The notes under the pieces: generated by a model
The model's input: only the letters and a program-made list of their open reading frames with translations
The model's database searches: none
What the model was told of the DNA's origin: nothing
In this document: positions 1 to 9,875 of the stretch, piece after piece
Layout of the letters: each line of letters starts with the position of its first letter
Numbering within the stretch: the stretch's first letter is position 1
Position numbers and translations under genes: made by a program
Assembly (NCBI GenBank): GCA_030737835.1
Contig: CM060854.1
Coordinates: 14,162,607-14,226,606 of the forward strand
Origin: Acorus gramineus
Taxonomy: Eukaryota > Streptophyta > Magnoliopsida > Acorales > Acoraceae
DNA length: 64,000 bases
Direction of reading: 5' to 3'

Positions 1-1271
1 GATCGTAGGAGTATACCAGGTAGAGGCTACGGAGTGTGGGAGAGGCTACCAGGTGGACCAAGGGTGGAGAACAGTCTAGTCTGTCCCAAAGGCCCATGTC
101 ACCCCTAAAGGGTGAGGGCAGGGTGGGTCGGCGATGCTACGACCCTCTAACTTGTGTAGTTACTCCCATATAGGGACTATGACTACTTTAAGGTTAATAT
201 AGTGTGTTGATTGTTGTTATGCCTATGTTTGATATCTCGATAAGTGAGTATCGAGAGTAGTTGTTTTCCATTAGGTTCGCTTTGCGAACATGGGATTGTT
301 CTCCCCTTCGTTGGATCCGATGTAGGAACTTCTCGGGTTTAGTTGTCCTGACAGAGGGCTCCCATCCGTCGGTACCACCGATGCATTCGGAGGAGTACTG
401 ATCGTGGGAGTATACCAGGTAGAGGCTACTCGGGGAAAGGGCTACTGGCGGACTAAGGGTGTAGAGCGGTGAGTTGAGGAGATCGGGTTGTAGATACTAC
501 CCGGGAGAGGGTTAACAAATGATGTTACGGGCGTGGGAATCGTTCTCCCTTTTGGTTGGATCCGAGTCGGGACTCCCCGGCGTTGGAAAGCTGTCCTGAC
601 GGCTACGGAGTGTGGGAGAGGCTACCGGGTGGACCAGGGGTGTAGAGCAGTCTAAATCTCTTCCAAAAGTCCCAAAAGTCTCCCTCCAGGAGTGAGGGTA
701 AGGATGAGGTGAAGAATATCGCCGCGTGACCCATTCGTTGTTCGACTGTTCCCATAGTTGTTGGGTCCGGTCTTGAATCGATGTTTAAAGGCATCGTTTG
801 AGCAATTATCTAGATGTAGATGATCCAGTAGTGTTGTGTAGACCAGTAAATCCGGGTCTCTTCGACTGACGGTATGGTCTCTCCCCAAAAGTCCCAAAAG
901 ACTCCCTCCGGGAGTGAGGGTGGGGGTGAGGTTGGTCGCGCCGCCGCGTGACCCAGTTATCCATGGGTTTCCACCCATGTTTTCCTTGAAAGGAAATTGA
1001 TTATGTATTGAACTGTCGTATGTGTTATATATGTGTCACTTTTAACCTTCTGGTAACCATTGGACCATTCTGGCAGTTTTGCAGTTTTTTTCATTTTTTG
1101 ATCGGAACCGCTAAAATTTTGGACTGTTAGCTATCGTCCTGAGTTTGAGGGCTCCGATCGAGAATCTAACTGCATATTATGTGTCCTGGTGCCATTCCAA
1201 GCCGCTCACGAAAATTTCATCGAATTCCGGTAACGTTTCAGAATTTTGCAGTTCCAAAGCGTATCCGGGTT

Positions 1272-1376
1272 TTGACCGAGCGAGAAGTCATTGGGAGACT
1301 TGACTTGGTCAAAGTGGGCCCCATGACTTGGTCAAATATGTTTGGATTTTAGTGTGGTTGGGTTGACTAGGGTCAA
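1272..1376 (+). promoter_or_regulatory. W-box cluster in family A U3
   Basis: TTGACC or TTGACT cores and their complements GGTCAA occur about seven times in roughly 105 bases (near 1272, 1301, 1307, 1330, 1363, 1371), some as back-to-back palindromes such as TTGACTTGGTCAA. TTGAC(C/T) is the known WRKY-factor core. The cluster lies 80-180 bases upstream of the TATA box and recurs in the other A LTRs (for example 33727-33790 inverted, 34535-34670, 53090-53190, 59180-59280). WRKY control is an inference from motif density. Confidence 0.55.
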
Positions 1377-1451
1377 ACCACACTTAAGCCTCCCTAATGC
1401 TAGCTTAAACCCTAATTAACCTAGGTTAGCCTAATCTAAGTGTGGGGATTA

Positions 1452-1490
1452 TATATAAGTGAGCTAAAATATTTCTTCCTCCACTATTCA
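1452..1490 (+). promoter_or_regulatory. TATA box and likely transcription start of A LTR
   Basis: TATATAAG at 1452-1459 is followed about 30 bases later by CCACTATTCATCATC, a pyrimidine-rich start-like context. Equivalent text occurs in other A LTRs (ACCTATAAGTGAGC near 53240 and 59335). If this is the start, U3 is only about 430 bases and most of the 3-kb LTR is transcribed as leader. Confidence 0.55.
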
Positions 1491-1683
1491 TCATCTTCCC
1501 CATTTGATTTTCTCTCTCCCTCTCTCTCTTTTTCCACCTTTTGACCTAGCTAGAGGGCTTGGATCCAAAAATCTTAATAAGAGAAAAGATAGGTGAGCTT
1601 TCGATCTACCTTCAGGTGGTCTCGGATTCGAGTTCTCACATGCGTGGCCCCTTCTCACGCCCTCTTTTCTCCTCTGATTTCAG

Positions 1684-1786
1684 CCCCTTTGAAGGCTGAA
1701 AGAGATCTTGGTGGTGGAGGTCTTTGAGGAGGTGTTTCGGTGCGCAAAGAGCTCTCGGTCCCCTTCCCTTCCTTTCCTCTCCTAGG
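1684..1786 (+). other. Exon-like island 2 of the A LTR leader
   Basis: An upstream donor-like AG/GTGAGC lies at 1592/1593, at the end of the presumed first exon. Island 2 begins after the acceptor CTCCTCTGATTTCAG (ends 1683) and finishes at a donor-like G/GTAAGC at 1786/1787. The same arrangement is at 34966-35067 in the full-length element and in the second element (acceptor before about 53476, donor near 53578). No transcript evidence is available; the call rests on conserved splice consensus. Confidence 0.45.
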
Positions 1787-1959
1787 GTAAGCTCTTTTTC
1801 CTTCCTTTTCTTGCTTAGATGCATGTTAGGAGGGTGGTTTTGAGTGCTGGTGGCTGTTGGTGGCGGTTGGTGGCGGTTGGAGGCCATTGGTGGCCGGTGA
1901 GGGGTGGTAGGGTGGCTCGGGCAGGGTGGTAGGTTGGCTCGGGTAGGCTGGCAGCGCAG

Positions 1960-2470
1960 GCAGGCAGGCAGGCAGGCGTAGGGCGAGGCGCTGTCAGGCT
2001 TGCGCGCGGGCGTGCGCGCGGGTGGAGCAGGAGTGTTCGGGTGCTGCGCGCTGGACGCCGTGCGGGGGCGTGCGCGCGGGGCGCTGCGCGAGGCGCAGTG
2101 CGTGCGGGGCACTGCGCTGGGGTGCAGCGCGGGTGGGTGCGCGTGCGGGGTACTGCGCTGGGGCGCAGTGCGCCCGGGTGCACCCGGGGCTGGACGAGCG
2201 GGAGGTGCGAGCTGGTGGTGCGCTCGGAGTGAGGCGTTAGGGCGCTGGGCGTGCGGGTGTGCGCGCGAGTCGCTGCGCTGGGGCGCAGTGAGCGCGCGGT
2301 GCACCGATGGGGGGCTCGACAGGGTGTCCGGGTGTGCGGGCTGGGCTCGACAGTGCGCCTGGGCGCGCGGGCTGGAGCGCGGCGGTGCGCCGGGGCGGGT
2401 GGCCGTGCGGATGGTTGCCGGGGGTTCGGGAGTGAGTCGGGGTGCTCGGACTCGCGTGCGTATAGGCCGT
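1960..2470. repeat. CpG-rich alternating purine-pyrimidine tract in A LTR
   Basis: The tract is dominated by GTGCGCGCGGG, GGGGTGCTGCGCTGGGGCG and similar words repeated imperfectly. Long Ala/Arg/Pro/Gly reading frames on both strands here are composition artefacts. Equivalent tracts: 11500-12140, 18430-18660, 21240-21570, 23230-23600, 25380-25760, 28600-29560, 32520-33130, 35180-35690, 42850-43270, 47330-47830, 53750-54440, 59820-60311 and 61920-62900. Confidence 0.8.
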
Positions 2471-2559
2471 ATGTGCGCTTGTCCGAGTATTGTGTATTTT
2501 TAGTGTTTTTTGTGGTATTTGTGTATTTTACTCACCAAATTGGTTACCCTATCTTGCAG

Positions 2560-2595
2560 ATCTCGACGGACGGTCGCGCGACGATCCGGTCTTTG
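2560..2595 (+). other. 36-nt exon-like island 3, conserved in all A LTRs
   Basis: The island sits between the acceptor CCCTATCTTGCAG and the donor CTTTG/GTGAGT and contains GACGGACGGTCGCGCGACGA. It is exactly 36 nt in nine A copies: 2560-2595, 29689-29724, 35785-35820, 43356-43391 and 54524-54559 on plus; 11348-11383, 21105-21140, 32420-32455 and 61794-61829 on minus. B-type copies are 37 to 40 nt (18741-18777; about 23684-23723). The sequence varies but length and both splice consensus ends persist. In the chimeric LTR 23855-26721 this island is missing. Confidence 0.6.
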
Positions 2596-3339
2596 GTGAG
2601 TGGTATAACCCAACCCAGTAGGGAGGCGCTATATGCACTTGGGCGTATACCGTCCTCCCCTGGGGCACCATGGTCAATATTAACTTGTGTAATATATAAT
2701 CCATGATGAATATGTAGTATGCATGCCACCCTAGACCGTGTATGTTAGGGACTTGCACCCTTAGGATATATGTAAGAGCCATGCATCCTGTCTCCATGTT
2801 CTCATGCTAGGAAGCCTCGGCCTATGCATGCGCCCTACTAGTTTAAATTTATTAAATTAAATGCTAGCATATGATTATTGGCATGTCTTAGATAATATTA
2901 TAGGGAGGGGCCTTGCGAGGTCAACATTGAGACCCGGGCTAGGGTACTCCGTGTTCCTTGTTTGGTTGTCGGGATGTCCTATATCGGGACCTCATGCTGC
3001 CCTCCCAAGGTTTCTTTTCCCAATAATATTATAACCATGTTATTATTATTATATATATTCTCCGCATCTTGGTTATGCGCGCTGGAGGAATTCTGAAGAA
3101 TTCAAGACATTAGAGTTGTTGAGATGTGTTGTCGGCGGATCCGAGTGGATCATATGCGTATGGATAGGCTGTTCTGTTCCCTTCGTTGGATCCGTGTAGA
3201 GACTGTCCCGGCGTTAGAAAGGTTGTCCCATGGAGGGCTCCCATCAGTAGGCACCTCCTGATTTGGGACGGACTGTGCTGAATGTGGGAGTGGCCAAGCG
3301 GCCTACGGAGTGGGGAGAGACTATCGGTGGACCAAGGGT

Positions 3340-3540
3340 GACCAACAGCCTAGTCAGTCCCAAGATCCTATGTCACTATATTGAGGGGTGAGGGTGAGGG
3401 TGTGGTGGGTCGGCGATGTGGCGACCCACTGGATTTGTGTAAGGTTGATTATCAGCCTAGTAAGTCCCAATATCCTATGTCACCTATTGAGGGGTGAGGG
3501 TGAGGGTGTAGTGGGTTGGCGATGGCGACCCACTTGATTT
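3340..3540. repeat. Two tandem G-rich plus hairpin units
   Basis: Each unit of about 80-115 bases contains CCTATGTCAC, GGGGTGAGGGTGAGGGTG and a hairpin. The hairpins are at 3405-3429 (GTGGGTCG pairing with CGACCCAC) and 3511-3533 (GTGGGTTG with CGACCCAC, one G-U pair). The G-run spacing suits a G-quadruplex. Two or three units occur in every A LTR. Confidence 0.7.
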
Positions 3541-3678
3541 GTGTAGTTCCTATCACTTTGAGGCTTGAATAATTGAGTTTGTGGTTAATAATTTCTGGTG
3601 GTTAATATAAATTGTGATGCATGGGTTGTGCTGTTCACTGAGCGTGTGGCTCACCCCTCACATAATATTTTTCTCCAG

Positions 3679-3780
3679 TGTCATCTGAGTCGGATCTGGA
3701 GGAGGAGCTCCCCGAGGGACTTCATCAGTAGCGGAGTAGCGCCACGTCCAGCGAGTATCAGAGGCTATCAGCATCCCTTT
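3679..3780 (+). other. Exon-like island 4 start in the A LTR leader
   Basis: The acceptor TATTTTTCTCCAG ends at 3678 and is followed by TGTCATCTGAGTCGGATCTG, an acidic-codon-rich stretch. Copies stand at 30884, 36626, 44200 and 55624 on plus and as complements elsewhere; B LTRs use TTTCTTTTCAG at the equivalent place. The downstream limit is not defined; text reaching the LTR end would be terminal exon or R/U5. Confidence 0.4.
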
Positions 3781-4517
3781 TGATTGTATGTATTATATTC
3801 CGTGCTTGGGCACGCGTTTGTATTGTATTTGGATGTCATTGTATATATTGGCTCTCACAGGACAGTTGATTATGTATCAAGTCTGTAATATGTCTTGAGT
3901 TACAAATTCAGTCTTTTTAACTTCCGCTATTTGTGTATATATCTTGTTAGCCTCTTTGTTGTCTGTGTTGTCATTTTAGCTGTTGTGTGAGTATGTTATT
4001 GAACTCCTGTTTAGACTGATATCATATATACACTTGCCGCGTCCCGGGGACGGCCGCCCTGGGGCGTGACATATGGTGATTGGTTTCCAGCCACTCACTG
4101 AGCTTGTAGCTCACCCCTCGCATACTGTTTCTTTTCAGGGGCAGTGTTGGGCGTGGAGCTGGAGCTTTCCTGTGGCGTGGTCTTATGGGCGTGGAGCATT
4201 TTGCCGGCGGGTGGCGAGTGCGAGGCTGTCAGCATTCCTAGAGTCATTTTATGCTTTGTAAATCGTGCATGTGGCACAGGTTATATTTTCTTTGGTCTAG
4301 ACTTGGCTCTCACAGGACAGTGATTGTGTATTCGAGTCTGTAATAATGTTTTTGATTTACAGACATTGTTTATACATTATGCTTCCGCTTTTCAGTCAGT
4401 TATCATTATCTTGCTTTGCCGCCTTGTGTATTGTTGTTGGAGTCTTTATTGACCTCAGGTATTGATAGCTGATATTTTATTATTTTGCCACGTCTCGGGG
4501 ACGCCTGGGGCGTGACA

Positions 4518-5482
4518 CGTGGCCCCCTCACGCACAAACACGCATAAGCACGCGCGCACGCGCCCCCGCGCCCCCTGGCGCACTGCCGGGCTCCCAGACT
4601 CGCTGCCGTGCACGCCTTCGAGCACTGTGCGACCAGCTCACACGCACTCGCGGGCACTGCACGCCCGCGCCAGCGCCCCGCGCGCACGCTCGCGCACCTA
4701 CGCGTACGCGCGCGCGCTAGCCAGCGTGCCTGACTGCGCATGCCAGCACCCCTCTGCGCGCGCGTCTGCCCCGCGTGCTCGCCCAGACCTCTCCCATCCT
4801 CTCCACTGCCCTCACACACACCCTAACCCACATACATAGCATGCATGACCACCCTAACAGCCCTAACAACCATTAAAACAAAGATAAGGGAGGAGGAGAG
4901 CTTACCAAAGGAGGGTAAAGAAAAGGGGAGGTATTCGAGTGCTCTTGGCACACCAAAACCACCGTAATCGCCTTCTCCACTTCATACACACTTAACCAAA
5001 AAAAAAAAAAAAAAACCCAATGAAAGGAAGAATGAAATGCAACCCTAAAGGGGGGGGGGTGATGAGAAGAGAAAAAGGGGGAGGTAATTTTAAGCCTAAC
5101 ATCACCTTCTAACACTCAAAACAACCAATGGTTCCTTAACCATTAAGCAAGAGGGGGGTGAGGTTACCTAGGGTCATCATAACCACCAAAATATCTAATT
5201 ACTATTCCATCAAACAAACCAGGAATGACCGAAACCCGGATACGGTTCAGAACTGCACAATTTTATAAATGTTATTAGAATTTGATGAAATTTTTATGGG
5301 TAGTACTAAATGGTACCAGGACCCATAATATGCAGTTAGATTTCCAATCAGAGTACTCGAACTCTCACAGATAGCTAAAAGTCTAAAATTTTAGAGGCTT
5401 CGATCGAAAAAAGAAAAATTGAAAAATGGCCAAAAATGACCCAAATGTGACCAATAGGCTAAAAAGTGAAACATATATAACA
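4518..5482 (-). mobile_element. A-like LTR fragment, U3-side part
   Basis: On the minus strand it starts at 5482 with TGTTATATATGTTTCAC and runs through U3-like text (complement of AACCCGGATACGG near 5235, A-rich tract 4999-5016) into a CpG-rich tract truncated at 4517 by the B LTR. It is the most diverged A-type copy in the window. It lies in Tat integrase coding sequence; the right flank is AATGG and the left duplication is outside the window. Confidence 0.7.
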
Positions 5483-5485
5483 AAT

Positions 5486-6135
5486 GGAACACAATTGGAT
5501 AATGCCACCATGAGGGAGTTTTGCGAGGAGTTGGGTATAAAACACCTTTTCTCATCTCCACGCTACCCCCAAGGAAATGGTCAGGCGGAAATCACCAACC
5601 GTACTATCCTGGACGGGATCAAGAAGCGGCTCGACGTGGCCAAAGGTAACTGGGTGGATGAACTTCCCTAAGTGCTATGGGCGTACTGCACCACGACGCG
5701 AAGGGCTACAGGGGAAACTCCTTTTTCTCCGGCTTTTGGCGTCGAGGCCGTGATTCCCATAGAGCTCGGGATCCCAACCTTTCGGATCGAGAACTTTGAG
5801 CCGTAGGCTAATGAAGAAGCTCTCGCGTCTGACCTGGACTTGAGGGAAGAGCGAAGGGAAGCAGCTTTCACAAGATGGCAAACTACCGGAACCAGATCGC
5901 ACGAAGCTACAACAAAAGGGTTTCGCGCCGAAGCTTTTGAGTTGGAGACCTGGTCCTTCAGGAGGTATTCCCTGAATCCCAAAAACGATCCGATGGTAAG
6001 CTCGGACCCAGTTGGGAGGGCCCGTACAAGGTCGTTGGACTGGGTCCCAAAGAAGCTTATTATTTAGAACGAATGAATGGAGAGACACTCATAAGACCTT
6101 GCGATGTAATGCATTTGAAAAAGTATTACTTTTGA
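5486..6135 (+). pseudogene. Tat-lineage integrase C-terminal fragment
   Basis: The reading starts at the insertion edge with NGTQLDN and continues through GIKHLFSSPRYPQGNGQAE, the part of the integrase core containing the third acidic region, then the C-terminal domain (WEGPYKVVGLGP in the frame ending LKKYYF and TGA at 6133-6135). The N-terminal zinc region and first catalytic Asp are missing, cut off by the LTR ending at 5482. An in-frame stop follows DELP near 5671, another lies near 5804, and a frameshift is needed near 5960-5980. The RYPQGNGQAE style and the antisense ORF downstream point to the Tat lineage. It is non-functional. Confidence 0.75.
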
Positions 6136-6199
6136 AATGAAATTTGGTTTTTCACTTAGCTTCAAATTCATTATGAATATTTTATGTGAATGGAAGCCC

Positions 6200-6800
6200 G
6201 TTTGAGGTCGCGCGTGAACTTGGATTCAAATAAAGCACTATTGTAGAGAGGTCGCGAGAAAAGCACTCCAAAGAGGTCACAAGAATAGCACTCTGCGGAG
6301 GTCGCGCGTTGATCCAGTTCAGGTCGGTCGGATAAGCACTCTTTGTAAGAGGTCACGCGGGGGACGCCCCATCCATCGATAAGCACTCGAGTAAAATGCA
6401 TGCAAAAGTGAGACACATAGGTTACACTCAAACGATGAGGTCATTAAGAAGTACAAGCTTCCCCCTATGCTCACACAGTCACAAAGAGCCCAGGCTCTGT
6501 GACCAATCTTTCAAGGTCGCTAGGAAAGAACGAGCAGACATAGTCTATAGACTTAAAATTCTGAAAGGGGTACTACCTTCTTGTCCTAAGCACTCCATCT
6601 TCAGAGCTCTCAAGTGGGAGGAGAAGGGACGTACAAGACACCCTCACACTGCGAGGATGAAAAGAAGGATAATCTTCCCCTATGTTCAGCAAGTTTCGAC
6701 GGGCCCAGCCCCACGGAGGTCGCAATGACGTGATAAACAAGAGTTAGTCCTTCGAGTGGGCACAAAGCTCTATTATCACGACAATAAGCACTCCAAACAT
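6200..6800. repeat. Diverged tandem repeats between integrase and antisense ORF
   Basis: A block made of GAGGTCGCGCG-like and AAGCACTC-like words recurs about seven times with variable spacing (near 6203, 6250, 6275, 6298, 6350, 6515 and 6716 for the first word). Such arrays between pol and the 3' region are known from Tat-lineage elements. No coding potential is seen. Confidence 0.5.
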
Positions 6801-6873
6801 TCAGATCACGTGAAAAACAAGCAGACATGTAAAAGACAAGTCATTAATGAAAACATTGTTCTTTACAAAAGGT

Positions 6874-9229
6874 CTAGATTTGAGACCCATCATCGGGGCC
6901 ATAATCAGAACTAGGAGGTATGCGAGGGGAAACATTGTTGGATCTATCTTCATATCCTTGACGATATCCGCAATTATAGTTTTTCTCAGCGCAAGTCGTC
7001 AAAGAATCTGTGATCTCCTTCATCTGGTCCCTCATAGTTGTAAAGGCTTCTGCTCGACCCTTCGACAAGCCATCCTCAAAAGCAGCAGCACAGTCGGCTC
7101 GAAGTTCGCAGAGCTTGACTTGCTAATCTTGCCACTCACGCATCAGGGCCTCAACTCGCTTTTCCGCGTTGTGCACCCGCAAGGAAAAGGAAGCCTGATC
7201 GAAGGATTGGGAGAGCTTCAGCTCGAGTAGCTCTCTCACTCGCTCTTCAGCAACAACGACCTGAACTTGAGTGGTGGACAAGTCTCGATGAGCTGAAGAT
7301 TCAGGGAGTTCTGCTACGAGGCGAGGTCGCTTCGTAGTCACAAACTGCTCCTTGACTTACTTCAGATGTGCTTCTCTTCGATGGGCGAGTTCTTGAGCTG
7401 ACTTCAAGAGAGCTTTAGACCTCATCCAATCCAGGCTTCGTTCATTGAGCACCTGCCAGATGACAGAGTTCTGGAGAGAAAATGGTTAAGACCTTGAAAC
7501 ACTTATATTGTAAAAGCTCCAACCTAGCTGGGTGAAAAGCGCCTCCGTTGTAGCCCAGCGAGAACAGTCCAAGTCGCCCTCGAGAAGACAACCCCTGAGC
7601 TGAGTACTGGCTAACACTTTGCTAGCACAATCAACCAGAAGACCTCCCGAGAAAGTGTCGGTCGTACCTACAAGAGCAGGGGCTGAAGGGATCTTCAAAG
7701 GAGTCGAACGAGGAACCTCAGCACCCACGACAACAGGAGAAGCAGCCACTGACGTTGTGACGAAGGGTACATCCGAGCGAGAAGGGCCTGAAGAATAAAC
7801 CGTAGTCAAAGCGACTGGGGGCATCCCTGCCACAGTCGAAGAGTCTGTGGGCATCCCTGCCGCAGTCGAAGCAATTGAGGGCACCGTTGGGGGAGAAGTC
7901 GGGAAGGAAGTAGTTTCCATCATCTCAGCTGGGGGCACCTCCGACTCGTCAACGATCACAGACACTGAGCCTGCCATTTGCAACTGGAGTAACCCAGGTG
8001 AGGAAATTGAAGAAACAACGGTTGCTACCTCCTTGGCAAGGGAGGGCTCAGCACGAGTTGCTCCAACTGAAACACTAGAAGCAGCAACCGGAAGATCGAA
8101 GGTGGGATCCGCAACCGCCTCAATTTCTGGAGAGGAGAGAACCTCCACCGTCTCTAATGCACAAATGATTTCAAGACTTGGTGGGTGTCCCTCTTCGTCG
8201 GAAGGCACGGGAGGCTCAACAGCAGCCACACCGACAGCGCTGGAAGGTGAATCGCTCCCTGTAGGGGAAGCCCGAGAGACGTCCGGCAGGGCGCTGACTC
8301 TGCCCTCACGATCCGATCTTTCACACTCTGAAGCCAGGCGAGCAACCTTATTCCGCCACTTTGAAGGAAGTGTAAACCTAGATCTCTTCTTCAAAGCTGA
8401 CATGGCCTTAGGGGCGGCTGACTGCTCACCCACTTCCTCAAAACAGCAGGCGACGAAGCTTCGGCGAGGGTGAAAGATGCGTCAACTTCCGAAGACTAGC
8501 CGATGACCTTCGAGGAGGAACTAGAGGCCCTGGGTGCGAGGAGGTTAAGGATTTTACGGAAATCCTTTTCCTCTAACTCCTGAGCCCTGGCGATCTGATT
8601 GAGTTTCACCACAGATGGGTCTGGGGGCACGCGCTCCAAATCATATGTAGGGAGCACATGAGGCTCATTGACTATGAAAAAGAGGGCAAATAAGGCGTAA
8701 AAGTCCGATGAATTTTATGCTGGCCCAATTTCGTTGGCAAAGACAACATGGCATCCTCGACTCTTCACTTGAAACAGAGGCAGGAAGCACCCACAGGCCG
8801 GTCAGTTGCACAAGGCACTCATCCCTCCATCCGTTGTCGGATGAAGGAAGCTTTCCATGAGAGAGACCGCACCCGGTCTCACCCGCAAATAGTAAGCATG
8901 CTCCGACTTCCTCAGATCGTACAGGTGGTAGATGTCATCTATCCCGAGTCGAAGCTGCAGCTTGTGGTCGTGACAATGCACATCAGCACCGTTAGCAGAC
9001 TAGGGGAGCATTGCACCGAGTGAAGTTTGAATCGGGGCATGAAGTCCCTGATCAGTTCAGGGAGAGGAAAAGAAAGGGAGCTCCTTAGAATCTGTGAAGG
9101 ATGCGTGAAGAGCTTCTCGGGGCCGCTGTCCGTAAGCTCATCTACGATTATGAAAGGAGTAGGTGTGATGATGATGGATTCAAGAATCGACAGGGAGGAC
9201 CTTAGTCTCTGAACAATGTCCATCGACAT
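6874..9229 (-). pseudogene. Tat-lineage antisense ORF (putative gypsy-type transposon domain), degenerate
   Basis: On the minus strand an ATG at 9229-9227 in the context GCCACCATGTCG opens a protein containing FPLPELIRDFMPRFKL and, further on, YYLRVRPGAVSL. These resemble the Transposase_28 / putative gypsy-type transposon family known as an extra antisense ORF in Tat elements. A Ser/Pro/Val-rich middle (8433-7486) and a charged, probably coiled-coil C-terminal part (RVRELLELKLSQ, near 7250; GYRQGYEDRS near 6960) follow. The frame changes between about 8850 and 8433, and stops lie near 8727, 8500, 7488, 7362 and 7125. Intact length would be near 780 codons. It faces the integrase tail-to-tail, as expected. 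Function is unknown. Confidence 0.6.
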
Positions 9230-9875
9230 GGTGGCGTGAAAAGGAATTCGAGAAGAGGCAAAGTTTGAAAACGAGCAGGGGATTTGGTTTTTGAATTCTC
9301 TCTCCTCTTCTCATCAAATGATGGATACCTATAGGATGGTTCTCCTTCGAGAACTTCCTGCACTCATGGTAGAGGTGCAAAAATCCAAATCATGAAGATT
9401 TGCCGCTGAAATCTTCTGCAGATATCGAGGGACAACTAGCACAAGAAACGATGCATCATTTTCGATGAACGTCCAGCACACGTGGTGAATTTATTGTCAC
9501 AAAATTTCCACGTGGCATGGAGAATAGACGGAACGACGAGAAAGCCTTTACGGACAGGAGGGCACGACCAGAGAAATCCTACTCATAAACCCTACTCGTA
9601 AATCCTGTTCGTGGATCCTGTTCGCGGATGTTCGTGGATACGACAAGTTTTTGGAACTTCATGATTCACGAACAGAATCGTACGACGGGAAGAGATAATA
9701 TGCGAAGTATACAAGTAGATAAAATTTGAGCAAGGTTGAGTAGAAAAGGTATTTTTTATTCATTGATTGGATAAAGACTAAAATATATATATGTGTATAT
9801 ATACAAGTTCGACCCCTTGCTCAATCCTCTACTCGCCCCTTCCCACGAAGTTTCTTCTCCCTCGAAGCTTGATGC
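9230..9875 (-). promoter_or_regulatory. AT-rich region upstream of the antisense ORF
   Basis: It contains no reading frame of note. On the minus strand it holds ATATATATATTTTAG (near 9790) and two CACGTG-type words (near 9480-9525), then the optimal start context of the antisense ORF. Short repeats of CTCGTAAATCCTGTTCG type lie at 9590-9640. A promoter role is inferred from position only. The right edge is the GATGC duplication of the next LTR. Confidence 0.3.

Larger units (their letters stand above)
1023..4071 (+). mobile_element. Family A solo LTR
   Basis: It starts TGTTATATATGTGTCAC and ends GGGGCGTGACA with no internal domain. It splits the surrounding B LTR text: uninterrupted copies of that text read ...AACTGTAGTATGGTGATTGG (for example the complement near 45670). 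TATG is present on both sides (1019-1022 and 4072-4075), which fits a 5-bp GTATG duplication whose right copy lost its first base. At 3049 bp it is a clean reference copy for the family A plan: short U3 with W-boxes and TATA, exon-like islands, CpG-rich tract, G-rich/hairpin units, 3' tail. Confidence 0.9.
1..4517 (+). mobile_element. Family B LTR (3' part), interrupted by an A solo LTR
   Basis: The LTR body occupies 1-1022 and 4072-4517 and ends in the family tail GGGGCGTGACA at 4517. Its left end lies outside the window. The segment holds diverged repeats of a GAGGGCTCCCATCCGT / GTATACCAGGTAGAGGC unit (about 1-60, 345-430 and 560-640) and the exon-4-like acceptor TTTCTTTTCAG before 4138. 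Parallel text is found at 44601-45549, 48785-50070 and, inverted, 45550-46740. The flank after 4517 (CGTGG) lies inside a minus-strand A-like LTR, so this B LTR inserted there. Short antisense reading frames in the first kilobase show no recognisable protein. Confidence 0.8.

Noticed and set aside
3381-3400. Telomere-like GGGTGAGGGTGAGGG runs
   Set aside because: The period differs from plant TTTAGGG, runs are short, and they recur inside every LTR.
7445-7490. Intron in the antisense ORF ending TCTCTCCAG (minus strand)
   Set aside because: The only upstream GT in a usable place would give an intron of about 35 bases, too short for plant splicing; a plain stop is simpler.
7847-8473. 208-codon plus-strand frame
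   Set aside because: It is the complement of the better-supported antisense ORF, whose start context and family resemblance favour the minus strand.
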